64,000 nt of DNA from Tenacibaculum aquimarinum (GCF_022478115.1 NZ_JAKGSC010000001.1:186001-250000); one strand, 5' to 3'; counted from the stretch's first letter, positions 53,196-61,949 are shown. Made by a program: numbers and translations. The notes: generated by a model not told the origin, from the letters alone.

Positions 53196-53984
53196 ATGAA
53201 TACCGAAAAAGTTACCAATCACATCGTACAATGGTTAAAAGATTATGCTGAAAATGCAAAAGTAAAAGGTTTTGTTGTTGGTATTTCTGGCGGTATAGAT
53301 TCTGCAGTAACATCTACTTTATGTGCAAAAACAGGTTTTCCTACTTTATGTGTAGAATTACCAATACACCAAGCAGAAAGCCAAGTTAATAGAGGAAATG
53401 AACATATTGCACAACTTAAAAAGCGATTTAAAAATGTTAGTGAAGCAGAAGTAAATTTAACATCTACGTTTGAAGATTTTAAAACTAATGTTCCGCAAAC
53501 TGAAGATGCAGCTAAGGTTGCTTTAGCAGAAGCTAATACACGAGCTCGTTTAAGAATGACAACCTTATACTATTTTGCTGGTTTACACGGTTATTTAGTT
53601 GCAGGAACAGGAAATAAAGTTGAAGATTTTGGTGTTGGATTTTACACAAAATACGGAGATGGCGGTGTAGATTTAAGTCCGATTGCTGATTTAGTAAAGT
53701 CTGAAGTTTTTGCTTTAGCTGCACATTTAGAAGTTCCTGATTCTATTCAAAACGCTCAACCAACAGATGGCTTGTTTGGCGACAGTAGAACTGATGAAGA
53801 TCAAATTGGCGCTTCTTATGACGAACTAGAATGGGCAATGAAAATGCAAGATGAAGGTAAAGTTAATGCAGATTTTAATGGTAGAGAATTAGAAGTTTTT
53901 AAAATCTACACAAGATTAAACACCATAAATCAGCATAAAATGTTACCAATACCTGTTTGTGAAATCCCTAATGACTTAAAGTAA
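53196..53984 (+). CDS. nadE: NAD+ synthase (ammonia-dependent type)
   Basis: 262 residues. The PP-loop FVVGISGGIDSAVTSTL lies near 26-42. FGVGFYTKYGDGGVDLSPIA near 150 and the adenylation and deamido-NAD contacts at LFGDSRTDEDQIGASYDELE near 200-218 are conserved. It makes NAD+ from deamido-NAD, ATP and ammonia; no glutaminase domain is present. Its 3' end overlaps the first of the two convergent small genes by 9 bases. Confidence 0.93.
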   Translation: MNTEKVTNHIVQWLKDYAENAKVKGFVVGISGGIDSAVTSTLCAKTGFPTLCVELPIHQAESQVNRGNEHIAQLKKRFKNVSEAEVNLTSTFEDFKTNVPQTEDAAKVALAEANTRARLRMTTLYYFAGLHGYLVAGTGNKVEDFGVGFYTKYGDGGVDLSPIADLVKSEVFALAAHLEVPDSIQNAQPTDGLFGDSRTDEDQIGASYDELEWAMKMQDEGKVNADFNGRELEVFKIYTRLNTINQHKMLPIPVCEIPNDLK

Positions 53985-54110
53985 ATTAGCTTGTATCATT
54001 AATTTCTTGATACGCCTATACGTTCTTTTTTTAGAGCCAGTAAAAATAATATGAAATGGTAATAAAATAAAGTGCGCTACAACAAGTAAGATTTGATAAA
54101 TATTATACAT
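53976..54110 (-). CDS. 44-residue basic/hydrophobic small protein, copy 1 of a tandem pair
   Basis: Translating the minus strand from the ATG at 54110 gives 44 residues: a hydrophobic half (IYQILLVVAHFILLPFH) and a basic half beginning TGSKKRTYRRIKK and ending MIQANLL. It aligns without gaps to copy 2 next door with 26 identities of 44. Both have the same length, strand and stop, and conservation runs through the whole length, strongly supporting real coding. I do not recognise a family. Likely a small membrane-associated protein; it overlaps the end of nadE by 9 bases. Confidence 0.7.
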   Translation of the reverse strand: MYNIYQILLVVAHFILLPFHIIFTGSKKRTYRRIKKLMIQANLL

Positions 54111-54177
54111 TTTTATTTCTATTAGGTATACTTTTGACACCTAAAGACTTAAAAAGTCACAATAAACAAGTTGGAAC

Positions 54178-54312
54178 TTAAAGTAAGTTTGCAGCTATCA
54201 TTGTTTTTTTAATTTTACGATATGCTCGCTTTTTTGATCCTGTTGAAATAACATCAAAAGGAAGAACTATTATTAGCTTAAGCAGCTTCAATATTTGAAG
54301 TACTCTTTTCAT
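54178..54312 (-). CDS. 44-residue basic/hydrophobic small protein, copy 2 of a tandem pair
   Basis: The ATG at 54312 gives 44 residues: MKRVLQILKLLKLIIVLPFD then TGSKKRAYRKIKKTMIAANLL (quoted in pieces, with two residues omitted between). Shared with copy 1: the QIL start of the hydrophobic stretch, I-x-LPF, TGSKKR, YR-x-IKK, MI and ANLL. The basic second half is almost identical. A TAnnTTTG box lies 42 bases upstream. It sits 124 bases after the dnaG stop on the same strand, so it could share transcripts with dnaG. No family recognised. Confidence 0.7.
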   Translation of the reverse strand: MKRVLQILKLLKLIIVLPFDVISTGSKKRAYRKIKKTMIAANLL

Positions 54313-54353
54313 AATTTATATTTTAAATTCTTTTTCACGGAAATTTTAGAAGA

Positions 54354-54361
54354 CAAATATA
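54354..54361 (-). promoter_or_regulatory. Putative -7 box for the tandem small genes
   Basis: TATATTTG on the minus strand, an exact TAnnTTTG match 42 bases upstream of the copy 2 ATG. A TTG lies further upstream but the spacing is short. Confidence 0.4.
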
Positions 54362-54436
54362 ATGAAAATAAAGAGCAATAATACTAATTTACAATTAGTT
54401 AACACTAAAGCAGGTAAAATACTTTAATTAATACAG

Positions 54437-56455
54437 TTAAATCACCCTGTTTAATTTTTCGTATAATTTAATTTTAAGATTGGTATAATCTTGTATTAAT
54501 TCTAAGTTAATTACAGGTTTTTCTTCAGTAGGATCTGGAGTTATTAAGTCTTCAATTTTTCTATCTATTAACACTCTGCGAATATTAAAAACTGCATCTG
54601 AGATTAATTTTGGCAAAATTTTACTAGCTTCAGTTACATAAATATTTTTACGCTCCCAATCACTTAGCTGTCGTTTAGGATCTTCTTCATCCATTAAAAT
54701 AGAAGTTACTAAAGAGGTAATCTCTACGTTTTTATGACTTGTAAGTTGATTTACATCTATTTTTTCAGCTTGATTTAATTGATGTATCATTTCAAAATAT
54801 ACTTCTTGAAAAAGCGGATTTGTAAACTCAATTTCATCGTCTTGTAAATGTAAATAGACTTCTTTTGAAACTTGGTTTGTATGACTTTCTTTTTCAATAG
54901 TTACTTTACCATTTTCATCTTCCACTTCAATAAAGTCAACAAAATTTGCTTCTTCATTTCCATATAGCAGTAAAATTCTAATAATTTCTTTTTCTAAAAT
55001 CAAAAGCTGATCTACCTTTTCTGAAGAAACACCTCCTTTAACCAAGCCCATTTGCGCTTGCTCTTGCTCGAGGAAATACTCTGGCGGCGGTTCATTTGGA
55101 TCTACATTAGAATTACTTCTTGAACTTGTTTTCTTTCGTTGATTAGTGGCTTCTTTACTTATAATCTGTGCTAATTCACTAAACAACACACGTTCAGAAA
55201 TGTCCATAATATTAGAACATTCTTGCACGTACACTTCTCGTTGAATTGCATCTGGGATTTTAGAAATACTGGTAACAATATCTCTTATTAATCCAGCTTT
55301 TTTAACCGGATCATTATTTGCTTCTTTTAATAGAAGTGAAACTTTAAAATTGATAAAATCTTTCGCAGAAGAATCTAAATACTCTTTTAATTCGGTATCA
55401 GAATGTGACTTTGCAAAACTATCTGGATCTTCTCCATCAGGAAATTGAACTACTTTTACGTTCATTCCTTGCTCTAAAATTAAATCTATTCCACGAATGG
55501 AAGCTCTAATTCCGGCTGCATCACCATCAAAAAGTACGGTAATATTTTTTGTTAATCGGTTTACTAATCGAATTTGATCTGAAGTTAAAGCTGTTCCAGA
55601 AGACGCAACAACATTTTCTACTCCAGATTGATTAAAAGAAATTACATCAGTATAACCTTCAACCAAATAACAATTGTCTTGTTTAGCAATCTCTTTTTTG
55701 GCTTGATAAATTCCATACAGAATTTTACTCTTGTGATAAATATCACTTTCGGGTGAGTTTAAGTATTTAGCTGCTTTTTTATCGTTGGTTAGAATTCTTC
55801 CACCAAAACCTAAAATTCTACCAGACATTGAGTGAATTGGAAACAAAACACGTCCTTTAAATCGATCGAATTGCTTACCTCCTTCTTTAACAATTGTTAA
55901 ACCTGTAGAAGCTAAGTATTTTATATCGTATCCTTTATCTAAAGCTGCATTGGTGAAATTATCCCACTCGTCTTTACAATAACCAAGTTCGAATTTTTTT
56001 ATGGTTTCTTCTGTAAACCCACGTTCTTTAAAGTAACTGTAACCTATTGCTTTACCTTGTTGAGAATTTAGCATTAAATCATGAAAATAGTCTTTGGCAA
56101 ATTTAGATACCAAAAACATACTTTCTCGTTCATTAATTTTCTCTTTTTCTTCGTTGGTTTGTTCGGTTTCTTCAATTTCTATATTGTACTTTTTTGCCAA
56201 CCAACGTATGGCTTCTGGATACGAATAATGTTCGTGTTCCATTAAAAAAGAAATTGCATTTCCACCTTTTCCTGTAGAAAAATCTTTCCAGATTTGTTTT
56301 ACTGGAGACACCATAAATGATGGTGATTTTTCATCCACAAAGGGACTTAATCCTTTAAAGTTACTTCCGGCTTTTTTTAGCTGAACAAACTCACCAATAA
56401 CCTCTTCTACTCTTGCAGTTTCAAAAACACGGTCTATGGTTTGTTTGGTTATCAT
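54437..56455 (-). CDS. dnaG: DNA primase DnaG with substituted zinc-binding residues
   Basis: 672 residues with the DnaG layout: N-terminal zinc-binding-like domain (about 1-100), primase core, TOPRIM motifs (YLVEGYTDVISFNQSG near 265 and FDGDAAGIRA near 310), and a C-terminal helicase-interaction domain. The zinc domain aligns without gaps to the classic Cys-His-Cys-Cys form, but all four ligand positions are replaced: Ser37, Val40, Asp58 and Thr61. The surrounding KSPSFMVSP and GGNAISFL are intact. DnaG makes RNA primers at the fork. Monocistronic-looking, upstream of the tandem small genes. Confidence 0.93.
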   Translation of the reverse strand: MITKQTIDRVFETARVEEVIGEFVQLKKAGSNFKGLSPFVDEKSPSFMVSPVKQIWKDFSTGKGGNAISFLMEHEHYSYPEAIRWLAKKYNIEIEETEQTNEEKEKINERESMFLVSKFAKDYFHDLMLNSQQGKAIGYSYFKERGFTEETIKKFELGYCKDEWDNFTNAALDKGYDIKYLASTGLTIVKEGGKQFDRFKGRVLFPIHSMSGRILGFGGRILTNDKKAAKYLNSPESDIYHKSKILYGIYQAKKEIAKQDNCYLVEGYTDVISFNQSGVENVVASSGTALTSDQIRLVNRLTKNITVLFDGDAAGIRASIRGIDLILEQGMNVKVVQFPDGEDPDSFAKSHSDTELKEYLDSSAKDFINFKVSLLLKEANNDPVKKAGLIRDIVTSISKIPDAIQREVYVQECSNIMDISERVLFSELAQIISKEATNQRKKTSSRSNSNVDPNEPPPEYFLEQEQAQMGLVKGGVSSEKVDQLLILEKEIIRILLLYGNEEANFVDFIEVEDENGKVTIEKESHTNQVSKEVYLHLQDDEIEFTNPLFQEVYFEMIHQLNQAEKIDVNQLTSHKNVEITSLVTSILMDEEDPKRQLSDWERKNIYVTEASKILPKLISDAVFNIRRVLIDRKIEDLITPDPTEEKPVINLELIQDYTNLKIKLYEKLNRVI

Positions 56456-56462
56456 AAGATTA

Positions 56463-56470
56463 CAAATGTA
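56463..56470 (-). promoter_or_regulatory. Putative -7 box for dnaG, abutting the clpX terminator
   Basis: TACATTTG on the minus strand, an exact TAnnTTTG match only about 8 bases from the dnaG ATG. It begins in the T run of the clpX terminator. It would give a very short or absent leader. No -33 element is clear. Confidence 0.3.
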
Positions 56471-56474
56471 AAAA

Positions 56475-56506
56475 AAACCTCACAGATTTTATACACTGTG
56501 AGGTTT
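56475..56506 (-). terminator. Rho-independent terminator of clpX
   Basis: AAACCTCACAG and CTGTGAGGTTT make an 11-bp stem with a 10-base loop, followed on the minus strand by a run of eight T. It separates clpX from dnaG. Confidence 0.87.
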
Positions 56507-56528
56507 GTCTTTTAGGTATTATATTTTT

Positions 56529-57767
56529 CTAAGAAGCTGCCCTTAGCTTTTTAAGTGTTGTATTTGTCAATTTACTCTCTGCATATTCTAAATCTACTAC
56601 AAACTCTTTTTCGTCAGAACTTGGTAAATCGAACATTGCATCTGTTAAAATAGCTTCACAAAGTGAACGTAACCCACGAGCTCCAAGCTTATATTCAACT
56701 GCTTTTCCAACAATATAAAGAAGTGCATCTTCTGTCATAGAAAAAGCAACATCATCCATTGCAAAAAGCTTTGTATATTGTTTTATTATTGAATTTTTAG
56801 GCTCTGTTAAAATTGCTCTTAATGTATTAGCATCTAACGGATTCATGTAACTTAACACAGGTAAACGACCAATAATTTCTGGTATTAACCCAAATGCTTT
56901 TAAATCTGAAGGAATGATGTATTGTAATAAATTATCATCATCTACTTTATCATCATCTAAAGAAGCGCTAAAACCTACAGCTTGCATATTTAAACGCTTG
57001 CTTATTATTCTATCAATTCCAGAAAATGCGCCTCCTGCAATAAATAAAATATCTTTAGTATCTACTTGAATAAATTTTTGGTCTGGATGTTTTCTTCCGC
57101 CTTTTGGCGCAACATTTACAACTGTACCTTCTAATAATTTTAATAAAGCTTGTTGAACTCCTTCTCCAGAAACATCTCTTGTTATTGAAGGATTATCTCC
57201 TTTACGAGCTATTTTATCTATTTCATCAATAAATACAATACCTCTTTGCGCTTTTATTACATCGTAATCTGCAGCTTGTAATAAACGGCTTAAAATGCTT
57301 TCTACATCTTCTCCAACATAACCTGCTTGTGTTAAAACGGTTGCATCTACAATTGAAAATGGCACGTTTAACATTTTAGCAATTGTTCTTGCTACTAAAG
57401 TTTTTCCTGTACCAGTTTCTCCAACTAAAACAATGTTAGATTTTTCTATTTCTACTTCGTTTTCTTCGTCTTTTACTTGTAACAATCTTTTGTAGTGATT
57501 GTAAACAGCAACTGACATCGATTTTTTGGTTTGATCTTGTCCAATGATATATTCATCTAAAAACGCCTTAATTTCTTTTGGCTTTTTTAACGTTAAATCT
57601 TTAGACAAACTCGTAGAGGTTGCTTCGGCTATTTCTTCTTCTACAATACCATGTGCTTGTTCAATACATTTATCGCAAATATGTGCATCTACACCTGCAA
57701 TAAGTAAATCTGTTTCTGGTTTTTTACGACCACAAAACGAGCATTGTAAGTTTTCTTCTTTCGACAT
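56529..57767 (-). CDS. clpX: ATP-dependent Clp protease ATP-binding subunit ClpX
   Basis: 412 residues. N-terminal zinc-binding domain with [12 protein letters not shown] and HICDKC near 9-37. Walker A is [15 protein letters not shown] near 118, Walker [16 protein letters not shown] near 178, and the pore loop and sensor motifs follow ([13 protein letters not shown]-like LPVLSYM). ClpX unfolds tagged proteins and feeds ClpP, encoded 38 bases upstream on the same strand. Standard length. Confidence 0.96.
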   Translation of the reverse strand: MSKEENLQCSFCGRKKPETDLLIAGVDAHICDKCIEQAHGIVEEEIAEATSTSLSKDLTLKKPKEIKAFLDEYIIGQDQTKKSMSVAVYNHYKRLLQVKDEENEVEIEKSNIVLVGETGTGKTLVARTIAKMLNVPFSIVDATVLTQAGYVGEDVESILSRLLQAADYDVIKAQRGIVFIDEIDKIARKGDNPSITRDVSGEGVQQALLKLLEGTVVNVAPKGGRKHPDQKFIQVDTKDILFIAGGAFSGIDRIISKRLNMQAVGFSASLDDDKVDDDNLLQYIIPSDLKAFGLIPEIIGRLPVLSYMNPLDANTLRAILTEPKNSIIKQYTKLFAMDDVAFSMTEDALLYIVGKAVEYKLGARGLRSLCEAILTDAMFDLPSSDEKEFVVDLEYAESKLTNTTLKKLRAAS

Positions 57768-57805
57768 AATTTAGCTTTTAGCTTTTGGCTTGTTGCCGTT
57801 AGCTT

Positions 57806-58465
57806 TTATTTTCTTGTTAAAATTTCGTCTACCATTCCGTAAGCTTTAGCTTCGTCTGCTTTCATCCAGTAATCTCTATCAGAATCTTGGGCTACTTTTT
57901 CAAATGATTGACCAGAATGCTTAGAAATAATATTGTATAATTCGTTCTTTAATTTACCAATTTCTTTTACAGTAATTTCCATATCAGATGCTTGCCCTTG
58001 AGCGCCACCTAATGGTTGGTGAATCATAACTCTTGAGTGTGGTAAAGCTGATCTTTTACCTTCTGCTCCTGCACACATTAAAACTGCACCCATAGAAGCT
58101 GCCATTCCTGTACAAATTGTTGCTACATCTGGCTTTATAAATTGCATAGTATCATAAATACCTAAACCTGCATAAACACCTCCTCCTGGAGAATTAATGT
58201 ATATTGAAATATCTTTATTAGCATCTACACTTTCTAAAAATAATAATTGCGCTTGAATAACATTTGCTACTTGGTCGTTAATTCCTGTACCAAGAAATAT
58301 AATTCTATCCATCATTAAACGAGAAAAAACATCCATTTGAGTAATGTTCATTTGACGTTCTTCCATAATATATGGCGTTAAACTACTTGTTATTTTACCT
58401 AAGTATGTGCTGTTAATTCCGTGATGTTTTGTTGCGTATTTTTCGAACTCTTTTCCGTAATCCAT
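57806..58465 (-). CDS. clpP: ATP-dependent Clp protease proteolytic subunit
   Basis: 219 residues. The catalytic Ser is in GMAASMGAVLMCAG near 119, His in PHSRVMIHQPLGGAQG near 144, and Asp in DRDYWMKADEAK near 195. IYINSPGGGVYAGLGIYDTM shows the handle region. ClpP forms the double heptameric proteolytic chamber. It is the first gene of the clpP-clpX pair, following tig, a common gene order. An N-terminal extension of about 20 residues precedes the conserved core. Confidence 0.96.
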   Translation of the reverse strand: MDYGKEFEKYATKHHGINSTYLGKITSSLTPYIMEERQMNITQMDVFSRLMMDRIIFLGTGINDQVANVIQAQLLFLESVDANKDISIYINSPGGGVYAGLGIYDTMQFIKPDVATICTGMAASMGAVLMCAGAEGKRSALPHSRVMIHQPLGGAQGQASDMEITVKEIGKLKNELYNIISKHSGQSFEKVAQDSDRDYWMKADEAKAYGMVDEILTRK

Positions 58466-58543
58466 TTTGAGTTTTATTTTAATGATTTGAATTGTAAATA
58501 TAAGAACTATTTCTAACTCTTTTATTAACGTTTGTCGCTAAAA

Positions 58544-58567
58544 AAACCTGAACTAACGTCCAGGCTT
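58544..58567 (-). terminator. Rho-independent terminator of tig
   Basis: On the minus strand AAGCCTGGAC pairs with GTTCAGGTTT (10 pairs, two of them G-T) around a 4-base loop, followed by T run. It separates tig from clpP. Confidence 0.75.
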
Positions 58568-58591
58568 TATTTTTACTATAAAAAGAAATTC

Positions 58592-59914
58592 TTATTTATA
58601 AACTTCTTTGATAAAGTCTTCGTAAGAAACTTCTTTTGTTTTAAAGTTCATGTTCTCCTTATAGAAAGCCAATAATTTTTGGCTAATTAATTGAGATTGT
58701 AACTTCTGGGCTTCTTCTTGGTTTTGTAAGATTCTACCAGCAATATCATCCAATTCTTTTTCTTCTGGATTCATATTACCAAATTGTGCCATTTGCGTAC
58801 GGATAAATCCTTTTGCATAGTCTACCAATTCTGCATAATCTAATTTAATATCGTTATCCTTCATAATCTTTCCTTCGATTAATTGGTAACGTAAACCTTT
58901 TTCAGACTTTTCGTATTCGGCTGTTGCTTCTTCTGATGTTAATTCTTTTTCACCAGCTGTTGCTAACCATTTCTGTAAGAATTCTGCAGGTAAATCAAAC
59001 TTTGTATTTTCTACTAAGTTTTCTGTCACAGCATTTAATAACTGCTGATCTCCTTGTTGTTGAAACTGCTTTTCTGCGTCTTCTTTAATTTTTTCTCTTA
59101 ATTCTGAAACAGTATTTACACTTCCGTCAGCAAATAATTTATCAAACAATTCTTTATCTAAATCTGCTGGTTCAGTTTTTGTAATATCTTCTACAGTTAA
59201 AGTAACTTTGATATCTAAATCGTGAATTTCTTCATGAGAAATACCTAAGATGTGCTGTAATTTATGATCGTCTTCAAATAGTTTTTTAGTATCTAATTCG
59301 ATAACATCACCAACTTTAGCACCTATTACTTTCTTTTCGTTTTTCTTTCCTTTTAAATCGTTTACTAAGAATGTAGATTTTTTCTCTATTCCTTTTTCTT
59401 CGTTTACAAAAGTACCTGTTACATTAGAGTGCTCTGTAGCTTCCTCTAAAGAAGACATTTTACCGTAACGAGATTGAATATTTTCTACTTCTTTATCAAT
59501 TAATTCATCTGTAGCAACAATATTATATTGTGTTACTTTGTTTTTAGGTTTTAAGTTTACATCAAATTCTGGTGCTAAACCTAATTCGAATTCAAAAGAA
59601 AACTCATCGGCATCCCAGTTAAAATCTTCTTTTACTCTTGGTAACGGATTTCCTAAGATATCTAATTTCTCTTCTACTAAAAACTTGTTTAAAGATTCTT
59701 GTAAAAGCTTATTTACTTCATCAATCATTACAGATTTACCGTATTGTTTCTTAACCATTCCCATTGGTACATGACCTTTTCTAAAACCAGGAATATTGGC
59801 TGTTTTACGGTAATTTGATAATACTTTTGCTACAGCGTCATTATAATCTTCTGCTACAATATTTACTTTTACAACTGCGTTTAACGCATCTACATTTTCT
59901 TTTGTGATATTCAT
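58592..59914 (-). CDS. tig: Trigger factor chaperone
   Basis: 440 residues. N-terminal ribosome-binding motif in TANIPGFRKGHVPMGMVKKQ near 38-57 (a G-F-R-x-G-x-x-P core), a PPIase-like middle region of low conservation, and a long helical C-terminal domain. Trigger factor binds L23 at the exit tunnel and shields nascent chains. It is the first of the tig-clpP-clpX group. The FKBP-like active site is degenerate, as is usual in Bacteroidetes; chaperoning rather than isomerase activity is likely. Confidence 0.9.
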   Translation of the reverse strand: MNITKENVDALNAVVKVNIVAEDYNDAVAKVLSNYRKTANIPGFRKGHVPMGMVKKQYGKSVMIDEVNKLLQESLNKFLVEEKLDILGNPLPRVKEDFNWDADEFSFEFELGLAPEFDVNLKPKNKVTQYNIVATDELIDKEVENIQSRYGKMSSLEEATEHSNVTGTFVNEEKGIEKKSTFLVNDLKGKKNEKKVIGAKVGDVIELDTKKLFEDDHKLQHILGISHEEIHDLDIKVTLTVEDITKTEPADLDKELFDKLFADGSVNTVSELREKIKEDAEKQFQQQGDQQLLNAVTENLVENTKFDLPAEFLQKWLATAGEKELTSEEATAEYEKSEKGLRYQLIEGKIMKDNDIKLDYAELVDYAKGFIRTQMAQFGNMNPEEKELDDIAGRILQNQEEAQKLQSQLISQKLLAFYKENMNFKTKEVSYEDFIKEVYK

Positions 59915-59943
59915 CTTAAAATATGTTTCTTTAAAATCGGGTG

Positions 59944-59974
59944 CAAAATTACGTTTTTATTTATTTAGAAACAA
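59944..59974 (-). promoter_or_regulatory. Putative promoter of tig
   Basis: On the minus strand TTG (59974-59972) and TAATTTTG (59951-59944) are separated by 20 bases and lie about 30 bases upstream of the tig ATG. Both elements match the Bacteroidetes consensus. Confidence 0.55.
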
Positions 59975-60056
59975 GACAATTAGACACAAGAATAAAGACT
60001 TTTTAGTTTCGTTTTTAAGTCTTGAAGCTTGATTTTAAACATCTTGAATCTCTTTT

Positions 60057-60401
60057 TTACTTTTCTTCTTTCAATAATGAAAATAGAAATGATCTAAAAA
60101 TGGACAACAACACACTAAATAAAAGTGCTGTTAAAAATCCGCTTACGGCAAAACCTGTTATTAAATTACCTACCAATAAAATTATACAAGCATTTATTAC
60201 AAAGAGGAATAAACCTAATGTTAGTATGGTAACCGGCAGAGTAAACAATACCAATAATGGACGCACAAACATGTTTAATAACGATATTGTAACCGCTACC
60301 AAAATTGCTGTTCCATAATTTGCTACGGTAATTCCTGGTAAAATTTGTGATAATACAACTACCGCAACGGCAGTTAATAAGAGTTTTAAAAATATTTTCA
60401 T
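60057..60401 (-). CDS. Four-TM small membrane protein of the phage-holin-like (PF04020) family
   Basis: 114 residues, four hydrophobic segments spanning nearly the whole length. The pattern ISLLNMFVRPLLVLFTLPVT near 39-58 and LGLFLFVINACIILLVGNLI fit the family annotated as mycobacterial-type 4-TMS holin, which is widespread in ordinary chromosomes and usually has nothing to do with phage lysis. It lies alone upstream of tig on the same strand, with no phage genes near. Function unknown. Confidence 0.75.
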   Translation of the reverse strand: MKIFLKLLLTAVAVVVLSQILPGITVANYGTAILVAVTISLLNMFVRPLLVLFTLPVTILTLGLFLFVINACIILLVGNLITGFAVSGFLTALLFSVLLSIFRSFLFSLLKEEK

Positions 60402-60501
60402 ACTTATTTTAAAGCGATAATTATACCAAAGTTAAAAAACTGCAGTTTTGGCAGTTTTGATAATTTTTTTGTAGGTTTGAATGCTACTGAATCCAAAACC
60501 T

Positions 60502-61071
60502 ATGAAAAAAAGAATCAAATTAATTATCACATTATTTTTTTTATCAATCATCTTAACAAACTGCAAGTCTTCCACAAAACTCTACAAAAATGGAGATAAA
60601 AATAAAATTAAAGCATCTGTTCTAAATGACTCAACCTATATAGCTGTTAAAGATTTTTTAGCAAAAAAAGCTACCCAAAAAATTAAGGACACTATTATTA
60701 TTGAATATTCATATAACAACGAGAATTGCTGGAACCTTTTAGATGAAAAAAGGCCAGAATACATTAAATCGTTTATCCTTAAACACAATCTAAATACACA
60801 ATTACTCTCTTCGACAAGACCAACCATTTCCTACTTTAGCTACAAGGAACCTGGGGAAAATTTTAATAAAATTAAAAAATGGGATAAAACGATTAAATTA
60901 GATTCAACAAAAACACTACTTAATCTTTTATTTAAAGAACGTGCAATTTGCGGTACTTCTGCAATGATTTTACCTGATCAAAAAGTTATTACAATATTAT
61001 CGGATTCTCATCATGAAATATTAAATTTAAATAAAACTGAAGTTAGCAAAATACTAATTCAAAAAAAATAA
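60502..61071 (+). CDS. Small lipoprotein of unknown function
   Basis: 189 residues from the ATG at 60502, which starts a lipoprotein signal (MKKRIKLIITLFF through ILTNC); the open frame reaches back to 60481. After the Cys the protein is Lys/Asn-rich, contains two Cys near 80 and 153, and no recognisable motif. It begins a run of three rightward genes (60.5-61.9 kb), with 26 bases to the next. I do not recognise a family. Confidence 0.5.
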   Translation: MKKRIKLIITLFFLSIILTNCKSSTKLYKNGDKNKIKASVLNDSTYIAVKDFLAKKATQKIKDTIIIEYSYNNENCWNLLDEKRPEYIKSFILKHNLNTQLLSSTRPTISYFSYKEPGENFNKIKKWDKTIKLDSTKTLLNLLFKERAICGTSAMILPDQKVITILSDSHHEILNLNKTEVSKILIQKK

Positions 61072-61097
61072 ATATTCTTTATACTCTTAAATAAGTA

Positions 61098-61637
61098 ATG
61101 ACAACAATTCCTTTTAAAGATAAATTAAAATTTGCACTAGTATCTTTAAAAAAGAATGCTCCTATTTTACTTCTTTGTTTACCATTTATTATTGTTGGCT
61201 CTACTGTTATATATTTTGCAGCTAAAACAAATCTTTCGGCTTATATATTTATTTTTGGAATTCTATTTATAGGAATTCCTCTCTTTATTATCTTTTATAC
61301 AATGCCGTCTAGCTTACTATATTATTATGAGCAAGAAATGGCTAAAAAATATGGTTATTATTCAAAAGCAACAGTTACACATAAAGAAATAGAAGATACT
61401 TCTTACACCCAAAAAGCAGGAAGTAAAATAAACAAGATTGAAGAATTTAACTACTTAGTTTCTTATACTTTCAATTACAGAAACAAAACATACAACAATA
61501 GTTTTTATGTTGATGAAAAAACCGTTTTTAACAAGATTGAATTAGGGGATTCTATTTCAATAAAGTTCTTAAGAACAGATCCTAAAAAAGCAACTGTTAT
61601 TACAAGAAGTTTACCTAAAAAAGATGCAGAAAAATGA
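61098..61637 (+). CDS. DUF3592-like membrane protein
   Basis: 179 residues. Two membrane segments (about 22-42 and 48-68) precede a beta-rich C-terminal half, with YLVSYTFNYRNKTYNNSFY near 130 and LGDSISIKFLRTDPKKATV near 152, which resembles the DUF3592 pattern of a small extracytoplasmic strand domain. The call is my reading of the pattern, not certain. Its stop overlaps the ATG of the next gene (ATGA), indicating coupling. Confidence 0.55.
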   Translation: MTTIPFKDKLKFALVSLKKNAPILLLCLPFIIVGSTVIYFAAKTNLSAYIFIFGILFIGIPLFIIFYTMPSSLLYYYEQEMAKKYGYYSKATVTHKEIEDTSYTQKAGSKINKIEEFNYLVSYTFNYRNKTYNNSFYVDEKTVFNKIELGDSISIKFLRTDPKKATVITRSLPKKDAEK

Positions 61638-61943
61638 TTAAATTCTTAAAAACAAGCGCCATCATTATACTTGTTATTTTACTAATTGCAACCTTAGTTT
61701 TAATTTCATTTAAATCAATGATTTCAATTATTGCAGCTTCTACAGGTGTGTTATTCATGTATTATTTAATAGTATTATTTAATAGTATTATTTTTAATTT
61801 TTCTATTAAATAAAAAGGCTGAGAATAAAGTTTTACTAGTTATTGTTTGGATACTTTTTTTAACACCTATAATTTGGGGATTAATACATCCAGAAAGTTT
61901 ATTTGAACTTACAATGCCTAAACTAAATTTAGACATGAAGTAA
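61634..61943 (+). pseudogene. Small membrane protein disrupted by a 13-bp tandem duplication
   Basis: From the ATG at 61634 the frame gives 59 residues and stops at 61813. Within it, unit GTATTATTTAATA occurs about 2.7 times (61759-61793). Removing one unit restores a single frame to the TAA at 61941-61943, giving a 98-residue protein with three membrane segments and a C-terminal ELTMPKLNLDMK. The sequence after the repeat reads well in the shifted frame, so the intact gene is probably the ancestral state. The start overlaps the preceding stop. Confidence 0.6.
61759..61793 (+). repeat. 13-bp tandem repeat, about 2.7 copies
   Basis: Period 13, unit GTATTATTTAATA, perfect over 35 bases. Sits inside a small membrane protein gene; copy number changes by one unit shift the frame. 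Confidence 0.85.
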
Positions 61944-61949
61944 GCTTTC

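Noticed and set aside
60057..60401. Phage remnant suggested by the holin-like family name
   Set aside because: No other phage genes are near, and the family is widespread in chromosomes without phage.
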